The notes under the pieces: generated by a model
Database searches by the model: none
Seen by the model: only the letters and a program-made list of their open reading frames with translations
What the model was told of the DNA's origin: nothing
Origin: Arachis hypogaea
Taxonomy: Eukaryota; Streptophyta; Magnoliopsida; Fabales; Fabaceae
Length of the DNA: 64,000 bases
NCBI RefSeq assembly: GCF_003086295.3
Contig: NC_092045.1
Coordinates: forward strand, 19,203,758 to 19,267,757
Direction: 5' to 3'
Translations under genes and position numbers: made by a program
Part shown: in pieces, positions 23,061 to 33,906 of the stretch
Numbering within the stretch: position 1 is the first letter of the stretch
Layout: the number at the start of each line of letters is the position of its first letter

Positions 23061-25145
23061 CAAAACTAATATAAGCTTATGATGTGAATTTGCATGAGAA
23101 TGAGAGTTCGATTAAGCTCATGTCTCTTTTTATAGTGGGGTTTATAACTGTAATCCTGAATAGGTTTGGCATCTCACTCTTCTTTGAATCAAGAATGTTA
23201 TTGTCATTTAGAATTAGAATCCGGATGATATTATGAATTCTCTGATCTTTACATTTCAGTTTAATCATTGAAAATAGCAACATTTACTTTAATTTATTTT
23301 TCTTTGGTGCTTTGCACCTTGAGCCTAGCCGTGACTTTAAATATTTTGTCTCAAGAGTTACTTGACACCGAAACACCACAAGCACTTAACTGGGGAACTC
23401 TCTTTGAGTTCTGATTTTTGTTTCAATTACTCCCAGACAGTGGTACTCAAAGCCTTTGGCATACTCTGTTAAACGCACTTGGTCTCGACTCTAAGTGTTC
23501 TGTCTCAAGGATTACTTGACACAATCACACCACAAGCATATGACTTGGAAAACAACTCTTTGAGCTTTTAATCATGTCCGACCTCCCTAGTCATTGATGC
23601 TCAGAGCCTTGGACCTTGCTTTTATTATTATTTATTTATTTATATAATGATTTTTTCTTTTGCTGTTTCTTTTGCTTCAAGGATTAAATTTTTGTTTATT
23701 TCAGAGAAGTCATAATAATTCTCTAAATTCCTGTTCCTTATACATCAACATCCCTTGATTCAAATTCAAATATGCACTGTTCATATCATGCATTCAAAAA
23801 TCACAGAAAATACCACCACATTTAAGTAAATAAGACTATTCTTAGAATTAAACTCAATTTCTCATGCAATACATCACTTTTTTTTCTTTTCTTTTTGGAT
23901 TCAAGTTTAGTGAGTGGTACATTAAACATCTTTTCAGCATAAAAAAAGGAAACTAAACTAGTCCTAGGATTCTAACTAATAAAGGATCATGCAACAAACA
24001 AAACAAAATAGCAGAAAAACGGAACATAACATAGAAAAAGAAGGGAGGAATAAAAAATATGAAAGGAACTCAACCACCTTAGTTATCCTAGTGGTCGTTT
24101 TATTCTTCAGGTTGTGCTCCTCAGTGAAGATGATTCGCCTCCCTCTTTGGTGCCATAGGAATAAATAGAAAAACCCTTAAGCGAAGCGTCAACACCAAAC
24201 TTAAAGGTTTGCTTGTCCTCAAGCAAAGAAGTACTGAAAATAGAAAGAGATAAATATTATGAGAAAAGAAAAAGAAAAATAAAAGAATAAAAGAACAAGA
24301 GAGGATTAGGATTGGGAGAGAGGAGAAAGAAAACTGGGCGGCAAACTAGTGTGGCGCAAGCGACGCGAACGCGTGCAGCACGCGTTCGCGTGGGTCGCGA
24401 AATTTCCATAATGACGCGTAAGCGTCAAGCACGCGTCTGCGTGCCTTGGGTTTTGTGTGATTCGCGCGAAGCCAGCCGCGCGCCCGTGCGACTTTCTGTT
24501 TGCATGGCTTAGGAACCAATATTTCATACGACGCGTTCACGTCATACACGCGCACGCGTGGATGGCCAAATGTGCAATTGACGCGGCCGCGTCAGGGACG
24601 CGTCCGCGTGACGAAATTTGTGCTTCTAGCACACTTCCTACCCCAAGCCAGCACAACTCTCTGCCCAAACACTCTTTTACATCGAATTTGCAGGTCACAC
24701 GTCCGCGTCAGTGACGCGTCCGCGTGAATGGCGAAAATCACAAACGACGCGAACGCATGGGATTGTTTATGCGAAAGGCTCCATTCTGGCGCCACTCCTG
24801 CGTAACTCTCTGTCAAATTTATTTTTCACACACACCCCTCTGACGCGTACACGTCAGCGACGCTTGCGCGTCGTGTGCACATTTTTTTTAGCTTGAGGTG
24901 TTCGGTTCCTGAGATAAAATAGCTGCATGATCAGAAAATTAGTAAGAACTCAATAAAAATAAAATAAATGCAAAAACTACTACTACGAAAAATAACTAAG
25001 AATGAAAAGAAACGATCATACCACGGTGGGTTGTCTCCCACCAAGCACTTTTAGTTAAAGTCCTTAAGTTGGACATGTGGTGAGCTCCTTGTCATGGTGA
25101 CTTATGCTTGTATTGATCTAGGAATCCCCACCAATGTTTGTAATT
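23061..25145. other. Non-coding interior of the nested element
   Basis: No open frame of note. On the reverse strand it is 3' untranslated sequence of the element. It contains the repeated phrase CTCTAAGTGTTCTGTCTCAA or close variants near 23330 and 23490 (two related segments of about 150 bp at 23310-23460 and 23475-23615), a second pre-LTR-like motif at 24189-24226, and a large ACGCG cluster at 24355-24880. Confidence 0.6.
24355..24880. repeat. Internal ACGCG/CGCGT cluster, the largest in the window
   Basis: More than a dozen ACGCG or CGCGT units are spread over about 525 bp, mostly in inverted pairs such as GACGCGGCCGCGTC, GACGCGTCCGCGTGA and GACGCGTACACGTCA. It lies in the untranslated interior rather than in an LTR, so the motif is not limited to LTR promoters. 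Confidence 0.85.
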
Positions 25146-26254
25146 TCAATGGCTATCGGGATCCCAAACTAGGCGCATAACGCCTTTGAGCAAGTTGAAG
25201 TAAGAGACAAGGCCCCAATAGTGTTGATTGTGGGAATGAATCCCAGGGTCCCAAACCTTGCTTTTACACCCGTCTTCTTGTGTATCACCATTGTTCCCAC
25301 CGGGTGGCAAGCAATCTGAATTCTCACAGAGACATCCAAACAACCTTCTAGACCCAGTCAAGTGAGCTCTACACCAATCCTTGCACTTTAATTTGGAGCA
25401 TGCAACCATACTGAACCTTGCTTGACAACTCTTACCACTAACCATCTTCCTCTTACTCTTAATGCCACAAAGAGCTCTAAGTTGACCATCCGTCTCTAGT
25501 AGCCCATATTCAAGTGGGAAAGTAAGGATTAAGGATAGGAATTTTATCCAATTGAATGTTGTATTGGATGGTGATGGTGGTTTTGCAAGCTCCACTCCCT
25601 TGTGTTCTTCTTTGAATTCTTCTACCTCTTTGCAAGCTTTCTCAATTTCAACCTCTTCCTCTTGGTAGCTGTCTTCTAATTCAATCTCTTCTTCATTGCT
25701 TACCAAAGGCATGGGAGGTTGTGCATCTTCCTCCTTTGCTTTTGCATCTTCCTTTTCTTCCATGTGTGAGGATGAAAAGTTCTCTAGTTCACTAGAGTAT
25801 AAACTCCTTTGATTGATTTTCTCACTTTCTTCCATAGGATCTTGCATTATATCTCTTGGGAAGGAATTTGCTTGCTCCTCTTCCTGTGACTTGATTATTG
25901 CCTGCACATAGTTCTCTATATTTTTAACACTTGTCTTTATATCATGTAGGCATTCTTTCATGAGGAGCTCAAGATCTGATGGTATTTGAGATGAATAGGA
26001 AGATGGTGGCTCTTGATATGGGTAGAAGGATGATGGTTCTTGATATGGGTAGAAAGGTGGTGGTTCTTGGTACAAATATGGAGAGGTGGTTCGTGGTATG
26101 AATATGGAGGTGGTGGCTCTTGATAGTTGGAACATGGAGCATTGAAGTTTCTTTGGTTTTGACTTTGCCAACCAAAATTTGGATAGTTCCTCCATCCACC
26201 ATAATATGAATCACTACTTGGATGTGAGTAGTAATCCATGTGATCTCTCTCCAT
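25146..26254 (-). pseudogene. Gag-like proline/glutamate-rich ORF of the nested gypsy-type element
   Basis: The natural start seems to be the ATG at 26254 (MERDHMDYYSHPSSD, then GGWRNYPNFGWQSQNQRNF). That frame shifts into the 349-codon frame ending at 25146. The first third repeats a PYQEPPxFYPYQEP-like unit at least four times. The middle is strongly acidic (EEEIELEDSYQEEEVEIEK). The end reads WGLVSYFNLLKGVMRLVWDP. I recall similar products as uncharacterised ORFs in legume gypsy-type elements, but no enzymatic motif is visible. A CCHC knuckle is not obvious. It could be the C-terminal part of gag or an extra ORF. Confidence 0.6.
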
Positions 26255-26342
26255 TATTTTTCCTTAGTACAAAACACCAAACAGGATTAAACGCACCATG
26301 TGGTAAACAGGAAAGCAAATAAGACAAAACAAATTTTTTTTA

Positions 26343-26382
26343 AAAATATTATTTTATTATTATTATTATTATTATTATTTAG
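26343..26382. repeat. (ATT)n microsatellite
   Basis: A run of ATT units lies in the upstream untranslated part of the nested element. Confidence 0.85.
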
Positions 26383-26708
26383 AAAAAAATTACTATGTAG
26401 ACACCAAACTTAATTTTAAAAATAAGAAAAAATATTGGTGCTATTTATTTATAATTTTTTTTGAAAATTATATATGCATATATATATATATATTTTATTT
26501 AAATACTAAAAGGGAAAAGAAAAAAAAGGGGAAAACGTAGCAGGGGAGGGGGAACGAAAGAAAAAATAAAGGAAGTGTAACAGAAAAAAAAAAGTCAACG
26601 TAAAGAAAAAGATTTTTTTTTAAATTTAAAAGCAAAATTTAATTAAAATAAAAATTAAAATGTCTAATCTAAGCAATCAAACAACTGATAGTTGTTAATT
26701 ACAGTCAA

Positions 26709-26726
26709 TCCCCGGCAACGGCACCA
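26709..26726 (-). promoter_or_regulatory. Primer-binding-site-like sequence of the nested element
   Basis: On the reverse strand it reads TGGTGCCGTTGCCGGGGA, six bases after the element's 5' LTR. It resembles the aspartate-tRNA type primer site common in gypsy elements (TGGCGCCGTTGCCGGGGA as I remember it), with one difference. Confidence 0.65.
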
Positions 26727-26732
26727 AAAATT

Positions 26733-28148
26733 TGGTGTGGTATTTTACAACTCACACTACTTACCGGCAAGTGCACCGGGTCGTACCAAGTAATACCTTA
26801 CGTGAGTAAGGGTCGATCCCACGAGGATTTATGGATCAAGCAACAATGATTGATTGATTGGCTTAGTTAGGCAAGCAGAAATTGGTTTTGATATGTTCAA
26901 AAGGTTTAAGTTCGAATTCAAAATATCAAAAGTATAGACAATTAAATAAATTAGGAATAAAATATAGATAAACAGTTAAGGCTTCAGAGTTATCTATTTT
27001 TCCGGATTAACTTTTCTTACTAACTATTTTAATTATGTAGGATTTAATTTATGGCAAACTATATGTGACTAGACCCTAATTCCTTAGACCTTCCTAGTCT
27101 CCTCTAAAATTCATTAACTGCCAATTCCTTAGTCAATTAATTCCAATTAAAGGGTACATGATCAAATTCCAGTTTGCATGCCACAAAAACTCTAATTACC
27201 CAAAGAATAAAAGGATTATATGTCACGTATCCCGTTAAATCCAGATAATTAGAATTTAGGAGAATACGTTTTCAAGCTGTTGTTCAAGTATAGAGCTTTT
27301 CCAAGTTCTACAAGAACTCAAATAGAAAGAGGGTCATACTTCCGTTCCACCCAAATTCATAAGATAAAGAACGAAAACAATTCTTAAATATAAATCCAAA
27401 ACATAAATTAAAATAGAAAAAGTAATAAAATCAATCCATACAAATAGGCAGAGCTCCTAACCTTAACAGTAGAGGATTAGTTGCTCATGGAATGTGAGAT
27501 GTAAATTTGTATAGAATTTCCTAATGGAATCCCTCTAATGTAATGTACCTAATAGAAGAGAAGTCTCCCCTTTTTATAACTAATCCTAATTAATTTAAAA
27601 TCTAATTATCTAAAAATAAAAATAATATCTTTTCCTAAAAGATAATATTTGAATTTAAATTCGAATTAATTAACAGATTTTCAGTTGATGGGTGGGGACC
27701 ACTTGCTTTGTCCATTCTACAGCTTCTAATTTGTGTTTTCTGGGCTGGAAAGTGGGTCAAAACAGCCCAGAAATCACCCCCAACATTTTCTGTATTATTA
27801 CAGATCACGTATGTGACGCATCCGCGTCGTCCACGCGCTCGCGTCATTTGTGCAGATTCCAGTCCACGCGTTCGCGTCAGGCACGCGATCGCGTCATTGC
27901 GATTTCTCCATTCCGCGTGGTCGCGTGAGCCATGCGTCCGTGTCGGTCTTCGCTGGTCATCTCTTTGGTTTCTTCTTTTTCTCTGCAGAAACTTCATCAA
28001 ATCCCTCCGAATGCTACCTAAAATAAATAAAATTGCACAAAACTCAAAATAGCATCCATAGTGGCTAAAATATAATTAATTCTTAATTAAACTCAACAAA
28101 TTAGATGCAAATTCACTAGGAAAAGATAGACAAGATGCTCACGCATCA
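26733..28148 (-). repeat. Right LTR of the nested gypsy-type element (5' LTR in element sense), 1416 bp
   Basis: It starts TGGTGTGGTATTTTACAACT and ends CACGCATCA. It pairs with 21608-23022. An ACGCG cluster lies at 27805-27945, with small differences from the left LTR (CGCGTGGTCGCG versus CGCACGGTCGCG). Confidence 0.93.
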
Positions 28149-28153
28149 GAGTG
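28149..28153. repeat. Right 5-bp target-site duplication of the nested gypsy-type element
   Basis: GAGTG, identical to 21603-21607. Confidence 0.9.
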
Positions 28154-28380
28154 CTATAAATATTTCAAAAAATCATGTTTTGCACTCAAGAACATAGCAC
28201 ATTGAGATCAAATATAACTTTATTAGGGAACATGTGCAAAAGGGTAATATTGATATTCAATTTGTAAAATTTGAAGATCAAATTGCTGACATTTTTACAA
28301 AATCCCTCTGTGAAGACAGATTCTGTTCATTAAGAAAAAGCTTGGGAATGATTAATCTTGTTTCTGTTAAAAATTTGTGA
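28154..28380 (+). pseudogene. Sirevirus RNase H, 3' half
   Basis: It continues the RNase H domain cut at 21602. Frame text includes NISKNHVLHSRT, then a stop, then HIEIKYNFIREHVQKGNIDI and DQIADIFTKSL, the usual end of copia RNase H. It terminates at TGA near 28378. Removing 21608-28153 restores domain continuity, though stops remain. Confidence 0.9.
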
Positions 28381-28819
28381 AATTTTGATTCTGCTCAGTT
28401 TTGTCTCGTAGGAATGGACGAGATAAAAATAAAAGCATGTTGGAGAGGCTGTGATCAAGGGGGAGGCTGCGCAGAATTTATTTTTCATGGGCCCCACAAA
28501 ATCTCTTTGACCCCATCATGACTGTTTTGTTAGTTTCTCATATTGTTAAAAATCAAAATCTTTTTGTGGTCTTATCAAATCTAGTTGAAAGAGGCATAAT
28601 GTCAAATCAAATCTTTTCTTTCAACTAATCCCTTGATTTAAGGAAACCACTTTTTTAAATTTTTGGAAACACCCTGGTTAATAACCGCTCCCTTGATGGT
28701 CATTAACTTCCCCCACTACCTCTCTCCAATAAGCATTTAATGCTTCTCTAACCTCCCTCCACTCACCTCACCCTTCGGCCTTCCCTTCAACCTCCATCCC
28801 CATTCATCTTCTTCACATA
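28381..28819 (+). other. Sirevirus spacer between pol and the env-like ORF
   Basis: About 440 bp without an open frame. It contains TGAGAxxGAC-like tracts and a C/T-rich leader (CCTCCCTCCACTCACCTCAC at 28752-28771) just before the next ORF. It may hold a splice acceptor or leader for the 3' ORF, but no signal stands out. Confidence 0.5.
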
Positions 28820-30082
28820 ATGAAAAAGAAAACCGCACCAAGGAAGAGTGAAAGAATTCGGCTCTCTCAAAAACCCTCATCTCCCCAAACTCACACTCAC
28901 ATCCATATTCACTCCATTTCTTCATCTTCTCCCTCACCTCCCACCAAGCAACCCGAATCTATGAGGCGCAAGGTCATAGCGCAGAAATCCTCTGGAAGGA
29001 GGAAAAGTGAAAAGAATAAAGAACCCAGCGTTGAACAAGAAGAAGAATCGCACACCTCGCCGATTCCATCACCACCACCTTCTCCACCAAAGAAAGCCAC
29101 TCCCGGAAAGAGCTCTTAGAAGACTAAAGGTTTCGTGCTGCATGAGACTAGAGAACCCGCAAACCTTGAATCATTAGAATTCAAGAACAAATTTTACAAG
29201 CCACACTCTCACTATGATCCATCAAGATTCACTACATGTGCATTCTATGAATTCCACCAAGAAGTCTTGGAAAAGAGGCATCTGTGTCTCTCATACTTGG
29301 TGAACCTTGACTCTCTGGCTGCCAAAGGGATTAATCTGCATCCTCTGTTTGAAAATCTCAAATGGTCCTCACTGCTCCTCATTCACAAAATGGTTTATCC
29401 AAGGTTGGTAAGGCAGTTTTATGCTAATCTGCGTCTGATTGATGGTAGTCTTCACTCATATGTGAAGCGTGTACACATCACCCTGAACGCTGAGACCATC
29501 GGTACTGCACTTGGTTACACAGATAAAGGACCGAAAGTTTACATGTCTGACAAATAGGACTCACATATTGGGTTCACATACAAGCAGGTTCTTCCTCATA
29601 TCTGTGCAAATATGTCTGGACTAGACGGAACTGTCCCTACACACAAAGCCCTTGGACCAACCAACTCACTACTGCACCGAATCATAACTCATATCTTGAC
29701 CCTACAGAGTGGTTCTCACAACAGGGTAACAGTTTCTGATTCTCTCATCCTATTTGCTCTTGTTACTTCATCTCCTATTTCATTTGCCTACCTCATGATT
29801 AGACATATGTGGGAATCTGTAAAAAGTACCAAGAAGACTAATTTACCTTATGGAATATTTCTCACGTGTATTTTTGAGTACTTTAAGGTAGATTTCACAA
29901 ATGAGGATGTAGAGAACAAAGTCTCTATGATCAAAGGAGGCGGAGCTGCTAAAGGAACTAAGGGTAAGAAATCAATGCCAACGGATAGCGACTTTGAAAG
30001 TCAGCCTGAATCCTCCAAAGCAACCGAATCAATGAGAGACATTCTCACTGAATTCTCCAATATGTCTGAGCTAATGGTGTAA
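28820..30082 (+). pseudogene. Sirevirus env-like third ORF (plant transposon protein domain)
   Basis: One frame of 421 codons, broken by TAG at 29117-29119 and 29555-29557. It starts at ATG 28820 with a lysine-, serine- and proline-rich head (residues 1-100). A conserved globular region follows, with RFTTCAFYEFHQEVLEKRH, LVRQFYANLRLIDGSLHSYV, VPTHKALGPTN and LLHRIITHILTLQSGS. Further coding-like sequence with an acidic end (EGGEDSDFNLSDD) continues after the TAA to about 30241. In Sireviruses such as SIRE1 this position holds an ORF called env-like. I see no clear signal peptide or transmembrane anchor, so an envelope role is not supported. A related ORF lies at 53396-54762. Confidence 0.85.
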
Positions 30083-31118
30083 TCTCATAGGGCGGCTCGC
30101 AAGCTAGCCTATGAGAATGAAAGGGCTTGGGGGAAGATGTAAAGATAGAGTGGGTCTAATGCTGGAAAACTTGGAGAAGGATCTGGGCATAGATAGCAAT
30201 GAAGGGGGTGAAGATTCTGATTTTAATCTTTCTGATGATTAATTACTGTTTCTTTGATATTGGCACTGTTAGGCTCAATTTGATACTTTGTTTTGTTAGG
30301 TTGGATACTATTAGTACCATAACCTTGTGATACTTTGATACTTTTCGGGTTATATTTGGCATATTCTGTTTCCTTTGTTAAGATCTGTTTTGCAGGTGCC
30401 CCTTTGATAACAAAAGGGGGAGAATAAGGCTGAAAATTGAAACTGAAAAACAGGGGATGAAATTTTCCTTTAGAATTCATGATCACCCCTGTTAGAATGA
30501 TACACTTAATGTTTGATAATGCATGGTTGATTATAACTGTGATGCATTTGTCTTTGATATCATGGCTGCCATTATTTGATGTTTATCTTGGTAAAATGTG
30601 TGTTTACTATGTTAATAATACATTTAACTTACCTTGATAAAAAGATTTATGTTGGATTTATTTATGGCAGTTCCTTTAGTTCTTAATGATGAAAGTTGCT
30701 GTGTTTGGAAAGATTATATCATGCTTGAAAAATATTTTTCCTACCAAGATTGCTCTGATTTAATAGAAAATTTTTTTACCAATCTGAACAACAAGTCTTT
30801 CTTCAAAAACAAATTTTGATTGATTATGTTGAGATTGAGCAGAAAATCAAATTATTGATAACAAATGAGTTTTGATTATCATTCAAATCTGCTCATAAAT
30901 CAAGCATTTAGCATCATGGATTGAATATGCTAAATAACATTGTTACTTGATGCTTGATTAAAAAGTTACAGGTTAGTGCTTCCCATGGTAAAAACGGCAC
31001 ATATTAAGGGGGAGCTCTGTGACAGTTAGAAAGGGGGAGAAATTCAAATTCAAAGGGAGTACTCTTTACTCAATCTTTAAATTTCTTTCCATTTCAATTT
31101 TAATAATGTTTGTCATCA
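30083..31118 (+). other. Sirevirus 3' untranslated region
   Basis: About 1 kb of T-rich, non-coding sequence between the env-like ORF and the polypurine tract. AAAGGGGGAG-type purine runs occur at 30412-30424, 31009-31016 and 31031-31041. Sireviruses are known for multiple polypurine tracts upstream of the 3' LTR, which fits. Confidence 0.7.
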
Positions 31119-31127
31119 AGGGGGAGA
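31119..31127 (+). promoter_or_regulatory. Polypurine tract of the Sirevirus
   Basis: AAGGGGGAGA-type run at 31119-31127 immediately before the 3' LTR start TGATGAG at 31129. Confidence 0.85.
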
Positions 31128-31128
31128 T

Positions 31129-32888
31129 TGATGAGTTTGAAAAACTCTAATTTAATTTTGATGATGAACAAACATTATTGAAATATTTAATTACAAAATT
31201 ATTAATCTGATTTTCATTTAACATATGTTAATTAATAATTTTGTCTTGCAGTTTTATAATTAGGCCGAAAATAAAAGAATAGTTGCAAGCCCAAAATCAA
31301 AACTTGCAATCAGCCTTGCTTAATGTTTCCTATATTATATGGCTGAATGGTTGTGATATTAGTTGGGTCAGAATGAATCTCATTGCTCCAAAGCCCAACC
31401 ATGATCCATGATAAGTGATCCAATGTTTGATCCAAAAATCCATCAGGAAAGCAAATGTTATCATTTGCCTTATGCTCTCCAACGGATTCCATTTCTCATT
31501 AAGGATGGATTTCAGATTTTAATTTGGTGGCATTGGAAACATAAATGAGAGAGAGAGAGAGAGAGAGAGAGTATGAGTGACATGATTGATTTGATTAATG
31601 CAGCACACCACTCAAGCAAGGGAAGTAAAAGCAATCCCATTAATTTGTTTCATTTCAATTAATTGCTTTTACTTTAACTCTACATTCTCTCTCATCTTTC
31701 CTTCTTCTCTTTCGGTCATTATCCAGGAAGCCATGGAAGCTACACCTACTCACCGGAAAGAAGATGGAGCACGTCTCATGACCATCATGATGATGGCAAG
31801 AAAACATAACAAAATAAAAGTATGCTGTGGCTGAGATTTTCACTAAAAATGGTAAGATTTGGTGAGGTAATCTCGAGCTCTTCATACTCAAAAAGAAAGA
31901 AGAAGATTCGGCCAGCAAGAAAGAGATTCTTGGAGGCATGGCTTATCTCTGATTCGGCTCAACCACTACAGGAAGTAGCTAGAGTGGCAAAGTGATGGAA
32001 GAGGCAGAGATTGAAGCAGATGAAGCCATCATCATCATGAAGCATCAAGGGCCAGAAATCCATCTTGGAGAGCAACCCAAGAATGGAGCGCTCGGATTGA
32101 TGAAGACTGATGACCAAGGAAGAACTAGAGGTATTTGCATGTTGGGTTTTGCATGAGTTACCTCTTCACTCTCTTTGGCCGAACCGGTTTTGTATGAAGG
32201 AAAAGAAGTTAAGCTTGGTTTCTGTTTCAACTGTGAATGCTTCTCCTCTTCTATAAAAGGGTGAACAGTCACGGTTTGATTCAAGGAGAAAGTTTGAGAG
32301 TGCAAGGCACATAAGTCTCATAGCTACCTAAGCTTACAGATTTTCTTCTCCTTCAATGTATTCTGTTTTATATTTTTCTGTTTAATTTTGTCATGTCTTG
32401 AGTCTCATGGAAAAGGCAAACAATGAGGTTTGTATGAAAAAGCCATAGAGCGGAAAAAGGCAGAGAGTGCAAAATTAAAAGAAAAAGCCATAGATGTCTT
32501 AGAGTTCCTTTGTTCATCTATGTTGTGTTTCATGATTCTGTGGGAATCCCCTTGTAAGTTGGGTTAGCACTTTACAGTTTGTAATCAGGTTGATTATAGT
32601 GAAATTCCATCATTGTTGTGATGGAGACTGGATGTAGGCTGCATTGCACTTAGCAGCTGAATTAGGATATATTTGGGTGTGATTTTCTTTCTTTCATACT
32701 CCATTTCAGTTTTTACTGTCCAGGAGCAAAAACCAAAAATATCTCGTGCCAAGTGACGAGACAAAAAGAAAAGTCTCGTGGCTAGGGACGCGACAAAAAC
32801 AGAAAAGTCTCCTCAAAGACCAGAAAGTGTAATCAAGAAAAATGGGGCTAAGATTCAACCCCCCTTCTCTTAGCCATTGAAACCATCA
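31129..32888 (+). repeat. Sirevirus 3' LTR (1760 bp)
   Basis: It starts TGATGAGTTTGAAAAACTC and ends GAAACCATCA. It pairs with 15114-16869. The (GA)n run is longer here (about 31547-31572), and scattered substitutions are spread evenly. Confidence 0.95.
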
Positions 32889-32893
32889 CTAGT
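32889..32893. repeat. Right 5-bp target-site duplication of the Sirevirus
   Basis: CTAGT, identical to 15109-15113. Confidence 0.9.
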
Positions 32894-33076
32894 ATTTGAC
32901 ATCATCAGCAATAATGTCTTTAACTGTGTTTATGACTTGAGGATCTAAAGAATCTTTTCAAATGTCTTTATGACTTCTATCATCACGGACCATAAGCTCT
33001 CTTTTACCTTTAAGTGCATCAATTGCATTCATAAAAATCTCTTCCACGTCATAAAACTCATTTGGTGAATCACTTT

Positions 33077-33080
<4 letters not shown>
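32894..33080 (-). pseudogene. Coding-like fragment inside the MULE, right part
   Basis: On the reverse strand from about 33080 the frame reads SDSPNEFYDVEEIFMNAIDA, then KGKRELMVRDDRSHKDI, then a stop, then DSLDPQVINTVKDIIADD. The composition looks like real protein. I do not recognise the family. Together with 14790-15108 it suggests the small MULE carried a gene fragment before the Sirevirus split it. Confidence 0.4.

Positions 33081-33121
<41 letters not shown>
33080..33121. repeat. (AT)n microsatellite
   Basis: A pure dinucleotide run inside the right arm of the MULE. Confidence 0.95.
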
Positions 33122-33124
<3 letters not shown>

Positions 33125-33173
33125 CAATGGGTAATTTACCCTTTATTTTAGAGAAGGTACGATAGAATTCACC

Positions 33174-33182
33174 ATTTTTTAA
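33174..33182. repeat. Right 9-bp target-site duplication of the Mutator-like element
   Basis: ATTTTTTAA, identical to 14562-14570. Confidence 0.75.
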
Positions 33183-33503
33183 TATATAAATTTTCATAAA
33201 ATATGTTAGAAATGGTTTGACAATCAATACTTTTGAGAAATTTAGTTAATAGTTTTGAAAACATGAAAAATGTCAAAATATGGCTAGAGAATTGATTCTT
33301 CAAGCTGAGATACAATTTTTAATTATTTTATTGAGAAAAACATTTTTTAGTTAAGGTGGAAATACGATATTTGAAGTCAAGATTTTAAGTTTCAGCTTCT
33401 AACGATTAGTTAAAGAAGCGATTCTCCAACTAGATAATCAAGTTTTTTAGTCGTAAAGCTTGCATTTGCAATGACTAATTTTGATAAGTTGACTCGATTC
33501 TAC
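33183..33503. other. Intergenic sequence
   Basis: No gene or repeat recognised between the MULE nest and the next DNA element. Confidence 0.5.
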
Positions 33504-33901
33504 TTAGGGTGTGTGTAGTTGGAGAGAATACAAGTATATTTCCAAGAATTTTGAGATGGAAATATCTTATTCCCATGTTTGGTTCAAGATTTAAAAAATT
33601 ATTCCTGTGTATGTTTTATTCCCTGGAATCAAAATCCAACCCATTTCATTCCCATCTCCCCCCTGGTTATCTTTAATTCCAATGGGATGGAATGTGTATA
33701 ATAAAGTGAAAAGACCAAAATACCCTTGTTAATTTCACTCCAACCCTTCTTTTTAGTTTTTTACTCCTCATTTGATCAGAAACCCAAACCCTAGCAGAGC
33801 CCCTCTCCCATCGAAACTAAAACCTAGCCGAGCTTCTTCTCCAAATTCATGAAGGCTCCACCGGCGTCAGCACCATCTCGCCGCCGATTTGAGTTTGCAC
33901 G

Positions 33902-33906
33902 ACCAC
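33902..33906. repeat. Left target-site duplication of the solo LTR
   Basis: ACCAC, identical to 35263-35267. Confidence 0.9.

Larger units (their letters stand above)
21608..28148 (-). mobile_element. Non-autonomous Ty3/gypsy-type LTR element nested in the Sirevirus
   Basis: This 6541-bp element is bounded by GAGTG duplications and has LTRs at 21608-23022 and 26733-28148. It is read on the reverse strand: the LTR begins TGATGCGTGAGCATCTTGTC, and a primer-binding-like TGGTGCCGTTGCCGGGGA lies six bases inside the upstream (right) LTR. The conserved pre-LTR phrase GTTTAAGTTTGGTGTTG precedes the downstream (left) LTR. The 3.7-kb interior has a proline- and glutamate-rich gag-like ORF but no protease, integrase or reverse transcriptase that I can find. 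It must therefore have used proteins of an autonomous relative. By eye the two LTRs differ at about 35 positions, so the insertion is fairly recent. Confidence 0.9.
15114..32888 (+). mobile_element. Ty1/copia Sirevirus-type LTR retrotransposon with env-like ORF, interrupted
   Basis: The element is exactly bounded by CTAGT duplications. Its order is 5' LTR, primer-binding site, gag with two zinc knuckles, protease, integrase, reverse transcriptase, RNase H, an additional 3' ORF, polypurine tract and 3' LTR. The long LTRs, the large gag with coiled coil, and an env-like ORF after pol place it in the Sirevirus (SIRE1-like) group of copia elements. A 6.5-kb gypsy-type element sits inside RNase H at 21608-28148. 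Without it the element would be about 11.2 kb. Multiple stops in pol and the env-like ORF make it inactive. Confidence 0.95.
14571..33173. mobile_element. Small Mutator-like (MULE) element, about 0.82 kb, split by a 17.8-kb nested insertion
   Basis: The left end GGTAAATGTTATCGTAC (14571) and the reverse complement of the right end, GGTGAATTCTATCGTAC (from 33173), are inverted. Both continue with TCTCTAAAATAAAGGGTAAA, so the terminal inverted repeats span about 44 bp with roughly six mismatches. An exact 9-bp duplication flanks them. Removing the Sirevirus leaves about 823 bp. No transposase is visible. On the reverse strand its interior has coding-like stretches (see the separate entries), so it may be a gene-fragment-carrying Pack-MULE. 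An (AT)n run at 33080-33121 lies inside its right part. Confidence 0.75.

Noticed and set aside
28820..30082. A genuine viral envelope gene or an endogenous virus
   Set aside because: The ORF belongs to a copia element, has no evident signal peptide or membrane anchor, and is broken. I describe it only as env-like by position.
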